NCBI RefSeq assembly: GCF_000758585.1
Contig: NZ_CP009281.1
Span: 6,200,001 to 6,264,000, forward strand
Direction of reading: 5' to 3'
Origin: Paenibacillus sp. FSL R5-0345
GTDB lineage: Bacteria; Bacillota; Bacilli; Paenibacillales; Paenibacillaceae
DNA: 64,000 bases
Position 1 is the first letter of the stretch; the number at the start of each line of letters is the position of its first letter. The notes below the pieces were generated by a model. It saw nothing but the letters and a program-made list of their open reading frames with translations, made no database searches and was not told where the DNA came from. Below, one piece after another: positions 61,290 through 64,000 of the stretch. The position numbers and the translations under genes are program-made.

Positions 61290-62489
61290 TTATGTTTTTG
61301 TGTTTATGTTAGATTTATATTGTTTTGGAGAGAACCCTTTGTACTTCTTAAACATTTTGCTAAACTGCGCATAATCTTGATATCCCACTAATGGCGCTAA
61401 CTCAGATAACTGGATAGGGTCTCTATGTAATATTTCCGCTGCCTTATCCATCCGAAATTGTACGAGATACGTTTGAAAGCTGCAGCCAACTTTTTTGGTA
61501 AATAAACTACTTAAGTAACTTCGGGATACATGAGCCACCTTAGCTAAATCTGCAAATAAAATCTCATTCATATAGTTTTGAGCCACGTATTCTTTTACAA
61601 ATTCAACATAATCATAGTGCTTTGTGATGCCGTCTAACATTTTCACCATAAAATCATCATCATCCAGCGTCCCCGACACTTTAAAAGCTTTGGTTATGTT
61701 CGTGATGGACTTCTCCGATGGAATTCTTTCAAAAGCAGAGCCCCCGATATACCCCATCAGGTTTTGATTATTACTGTACATATACTGCACATCAATCGGC
61801 GTTTTCACAGGACCACCATACACCAATTTAATTAAATCTGGCTTTAACGCATTGCATGTATTAAAAATCTTGTCAGCCTTAGCCTTGGCAGCTTCCAGAG
61901 AGAATACTTTTTTGGCTCCTAATAATCCCCCTTCGGTTAAGCCTAAATGTGCACAAATAATATCTGCTCCCGCCTCGATCATCTGAGCAGCTTGAATTTC
62001 GTCAAATACAAAGGCTATGGTAAACAAATCTTTTTCATGGGCGATACTAATAGCTTCTACTTCGAGTAGATAACCATTCCCCTCTTCTTCGAGTGCTTCT
62101 CCAAATTGACCATCTATTAATCCGACCGTGGGGTAATTATTAATTCCGGAAAATCCCTTATTCTTTATTTCACTGATATAGCTCTCCATATCTTTTGTCG
62201 GATCGGTTGCATTGAGCCCAAAAATAATAGGAATATCTCTTACCAGAGGGATGATTTCCCTAGACGCAAAGTCCATCACCATATCATTGCTATTGCAAAA
62301 CGGCAAAATCCCAGCGAGAGAACTCCTCCCCATCTGGCGGAATTTACCCGAATTTAACATCAGAAGAAAATCAGCGCCACCCTGCTTCGCATACTTTGCC
62401 GTTATTCCAGCACCTGTGGCTACTCCGATAATATGATTGCCCAGTTTTAATTGCGATCTAAGCTCGTCTAGGATCTGCTCTCTACTCAT
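61290..62489 (-). CDS. AraC-family regulator with a PEP-hydrolase-like TIM-barrel sensor domain
   Basis: The 399-residue fusion has a TIM barrel at residues 1-270, clearly paralogous to the enzyme-like gene at 59104. Shared blocks are GAGITAKYAKQGGAD, YPTVGLIDG, EAGADIICAHLGLT and GGSAFERIPSEKS. A two-helix AraC domain follows at about 298-393 (LAKVAHVSRSYLSSLFTKKVG and LVGYQDYAQFSKMFKKYKGFSPKQY). Two conserved positions differ from the enzyme-like copy: Tyr224 replaces the His before GGP, and Asn-Ala replaces Cys-Gly before TDP. This suggests ligand binding with altered chemistry. The ATG at 62489 has AGGAGG 9-10 bases upstream. It probably controls the two downstream genes. Confidence 0.9.
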   Translation of the reverse strand: MSREQILDELRSQLKLGNHIIGVATGAGITAKYAKQGGADFLLMLNSGKFRQMGRSSLAGILPFCNSNDMVMDFASREIIPLVRDIPIIFGLNATDPTKDMESYISEIKNKGFSGINNYPTVGLIDGQFGEALEEEGNGYLLEVEAISIAHEKDLFTIAFVFDEIQAAQMIEAGADIICAHLGLTEGGLLGAKKVFSLEAAKAKADKIFNTCNALKPDLIKLVYGGPVKTPIDVQYMYSNNQNLMGYIGGSAFERIPSEKSITNITKAFKVSGTLDDDDFMVKMLDGITKHYDYVEFVKEYVAQNYMNEILFADLAKVAHVSRSYLSSLFTKKVGCSFQTYLVQFRMDKAAEILHRDPIQLSELAPLVGYQDYAQFSKMFKKYKGFSPKQYKSNINTKT

Positions 62490-62575
62490 ACTTACGAACC
62501 CTCCTATCCCTAATTTAAGGATAACCGTAAAGAGCACTGTGAATCCAGTTGTGTTGTACTTAAAGCCCCTTTAGA

Positions 62576-62621
62576 TAAAAAAAATCTCGCCTGCGACCTA
62601 TAAAAGTCTGAGGCGAGATTT
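62576..62621 (-). terminator. Terminator of argH
   Basis: A perfect 11-base stem (AAATCTCGCCT/AGGCGAGATTT, 62582-62592 with 62611-62621) is followed by TTTTTTATC on the minus strand. It separates argH from the Tm-1-like locus. Confidence 0.9.
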
Positions 62622-62635
62622 GGTATTGATACGGT

Positions 62636-64000
62636 TTACAAAATAGCGTCACCGTGTTTTACTACCCATTCATTAGCTTCCTGCAGCGCCTGCTCCGCGC
62701 GTTCGATTGCAGCCTTCACCTGAACGGTGGCTGTGCCGCCATAAACGTTACGGGCGTTAACTACAGCTTCCGGCTGAAGAACAGCATAGATATTCTCGTC
62801 GAAGAGTGGCGAGAATTGCTTGAACTCTTCCAGCGTCAGATCCAGCAGGAATTTGCCTTCGTTAATGCAGTAGAGCACTGTTTTTCCGATTACTTCATGT
62901 GCTTGGCGGAAAGGAAGACCTTTGCCGACCAAGAAGTCGGCGATATCCGTAGCATTCGAGAAGTCCGTGTTCACGGCTTCACGCATACGTCCCTTGTTCA
63001 CCTTCATGGTGGAGATCATCGGCGCGAACAATTGCAGCGCACCAGTCAGCGTAGTAACGGTATCGAACATGCCTTCTTTGTCTTCCTGCATATCCTTGTT
63101 GTACGCCAGTGGCAATGATTTCAGTACGGTCAGCAAGCCAATCAGATTGCCGTAAACGCGGCCTGTTTTGCCCCGTACCAGTTCTGGTACGTCCGGGTTC
63201 TTCTTCTGTGGCATAATGCTGCTGCCAGTGCAGAAAGCATCATCCAGTTCCACAAAACTGAACTCCGTGCTGCTCCACAACACCAGTTCCTCGCTGAGTC
63301 GGGATAGGTGAGTCATTACAAGCGCAGCATTTGCTAAGAACTCGACGATGAAATCGCGGTCGCTGACAGCATCCAGACTGTTCTCGTACACACTGTCAAA
63401 GCCCAACTGTTCCGCTACAAAATGGCGATCGATCGGGAAGGTTGTACCAGCAAGTGCGCCTGCTCCGAGTGGCAGCACGTTGATCCGTTTGTAGCTGTCC
63501 GTCAGACGTTCTGCATCGCGGCGGAACATCGAGACGTAAGCCAACAAGTGGTGAGCAAACAGGATCGGTTGTGCCCGCTGCAAATGCGTGTAACCAGGGA
63601 TGATCGTCTCTACATTATCTTTGGCTTGTTCAATCAGGGCTTCCTGTAATTCATGCAGCAAGCTAACTAGCTCAACTACACGGCCCCGTAGGTAAAGGTG
63701 CATATCCGTTGCCACCTGATCGTTACGGCTACGTCCAGTGTGCAGTTTACCACCGACCGGACCGATTTCCTCGATCAGATGTTTTTCAATATTCATATGG
63801 ATGTCTTCATCCGCTACGGAGAAAACAACCTCTCCAGCGTTAACCTTGTCCAATACTTTGTTCAGACCCTGCTTAATCGTCTCCACATCTTCTTGTGGAA
63901 GGATTCCGCATTTGCCCAACATTGTGACATGCGCCAGACTGCCTTGTACATCTTCTTTGGCCAAAGCCTTATCAAATCCAATGGAAGCCGTATATTCCTC
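62636..64000 (-). CDS. argH: Argininosuccinate lyase, N-terminus cut by window edge
   Basis: It makes arginine and fumarate from argininosuccinate, the last step of arginine synthesis. The frame is open to the window edge. The first visible codons read EEYTASIGFDKALAKEDVQG, and about 16-17 N-terminal residues are outside. Typical motifs are HTGRSRNDQVATD, the lyase-family signature GSSIMPQKKNPDVPELVRGK with the mobile catalytic-Ser loop, and GYTHLQRAQP. The 454 visible residues are consistent with the usual 460-475. An ATG at 63964 is internal and not the start. argG is expected upstream, outside the window. Confidence 0.97.
   Translation of the reverse strand, partial: EEYTASIGFDKALAKEDVQGSLAHVTMLGKCGILPQEDVETIKQGLNKVLDKVNAGEVVFSVADEDIHMNIEKHLIEEIGPVGGKLHTGRSRNDQVATDMHLYLRGRVVELVSLLHELQEALIEQAKDNVETIIPGYTHLQRAQPILFAHHLLAYVSMFRRDAERLTDSYKRINVLPLGAGALAGTTFPIDRHFVAEQLGFDSVYENSLDAVSDRDFIVEFLANAALVMTHLSRLSEELVLWSSTEFSFVELDDAFCTGSSIMPQKKNPDVPELVRGKTGRVYGNLIGLLTVLKSLPLAYNKDMQEDKEGMFDTVTTLTGALQLFAPMISTMKVNKGRMREAVNTDFSNATDIADFLVGKGLPFRQAHEVIGKTVLYCINEGKFLLDLTLEEFKQFSPLFDENIYAVLQPEAVVNARNVYGGTATVQVKAAIERAEQALQEANEWVVKHGDAIL

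Overview
The window looks like a chromosomal segment of a Paenibacillus-type low-to-mid-GC Firmicute. Supporting features are strong AGGAGG-type ribosome binding sites, uvrB-uvrA in that order, split glycine decarboxylase genes (gcvPA/gcvPB) behind a tandem glycine riboswitch, a MinJ-CtpB-FtsEX cell-division cluster, a copper-amine-oxidase-like 'stalk' protein and a Gram-positive type IV pilus locus. I see no rRNA, tRNA or CRISPR. Both edges cut genes: galU at the left and argH at the right.

Layout. 1-7.1 kb: galU (partial), a large U32/RlhA-type RNA-modification protein, a secreted stalk-domain protein in an operon with an HtrA-like protease, and a small membrane protein. 7.1-7.9 kb: non-coding, with short palindromic repeats. 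7.9-13.2 kb: the uvrBA repair operon on the minus strand, with a repeat-rich spacer between the two genes. 13.5-15.1 kb: an orphan MotA/MotB-type stator pair. 15.6-20.6 kb: gcvH divergent from a riboswitch-controlled gcvT-gcvPA-gcvPB operon. 20.9-27.5 kb: an RND exporter, an IS3-family element that has split a terminator, a CPA2 cation/proton antiporter and an L-rhamnose mutarotase. 27.7-33 kb: an ABC-2 exporter divergent from a NarL-type two-component system, sharing a candidate operator. 33.2-39.3 kb: minJ, ctpB, an EnvC-like M23 hydrolase, ftsX and ftsE. 39.6-42.2 kb: a VanW/G5 protein, a CBS protein and an IseA-like hydrolase inhibitor. 42.4-58 kb: a type IV pilus locus (pilB, pilT, pilC, pilin, prepilin peptidase, a natural PilM-PilN fusion, pilO, plus three prepilin-like genes) that encloses a 1528-residue secreted multidomain protein on the opposite strand. 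58.2-59 kb: an esterase. 59.1-62.5 kb: a three-gene system related to the two halves of the plant Tm-1 protein. 62.6-64 kb: argH.

The most unusual content is the 59.1-62.5 kb system. Two enzyme-like genes (a Tm-1-like N domain and a PEP-hydrolase-like TIM barrel) lie behind a regulator that is itself a copy of the TIM barrel fused to an AraC-type DNA-binding domain. It looks like an enzyme paralogue turned into a ligand sensor. The second is a family of four structured intergenic repeats (about 13.3, 16.15, 17.65 and 59.05 kb) whose hairpin stems show compensatory base changes. Three of them lie in likely transcribed leader, spacer or trailer RNA. The third is an IS3 insertion placed inside an intrinsic terminator hairpin, with a 3-bp target duplication and a clear A AAA AAG frameshift site. 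Function calls are by reading the proteins; no database search was possible.
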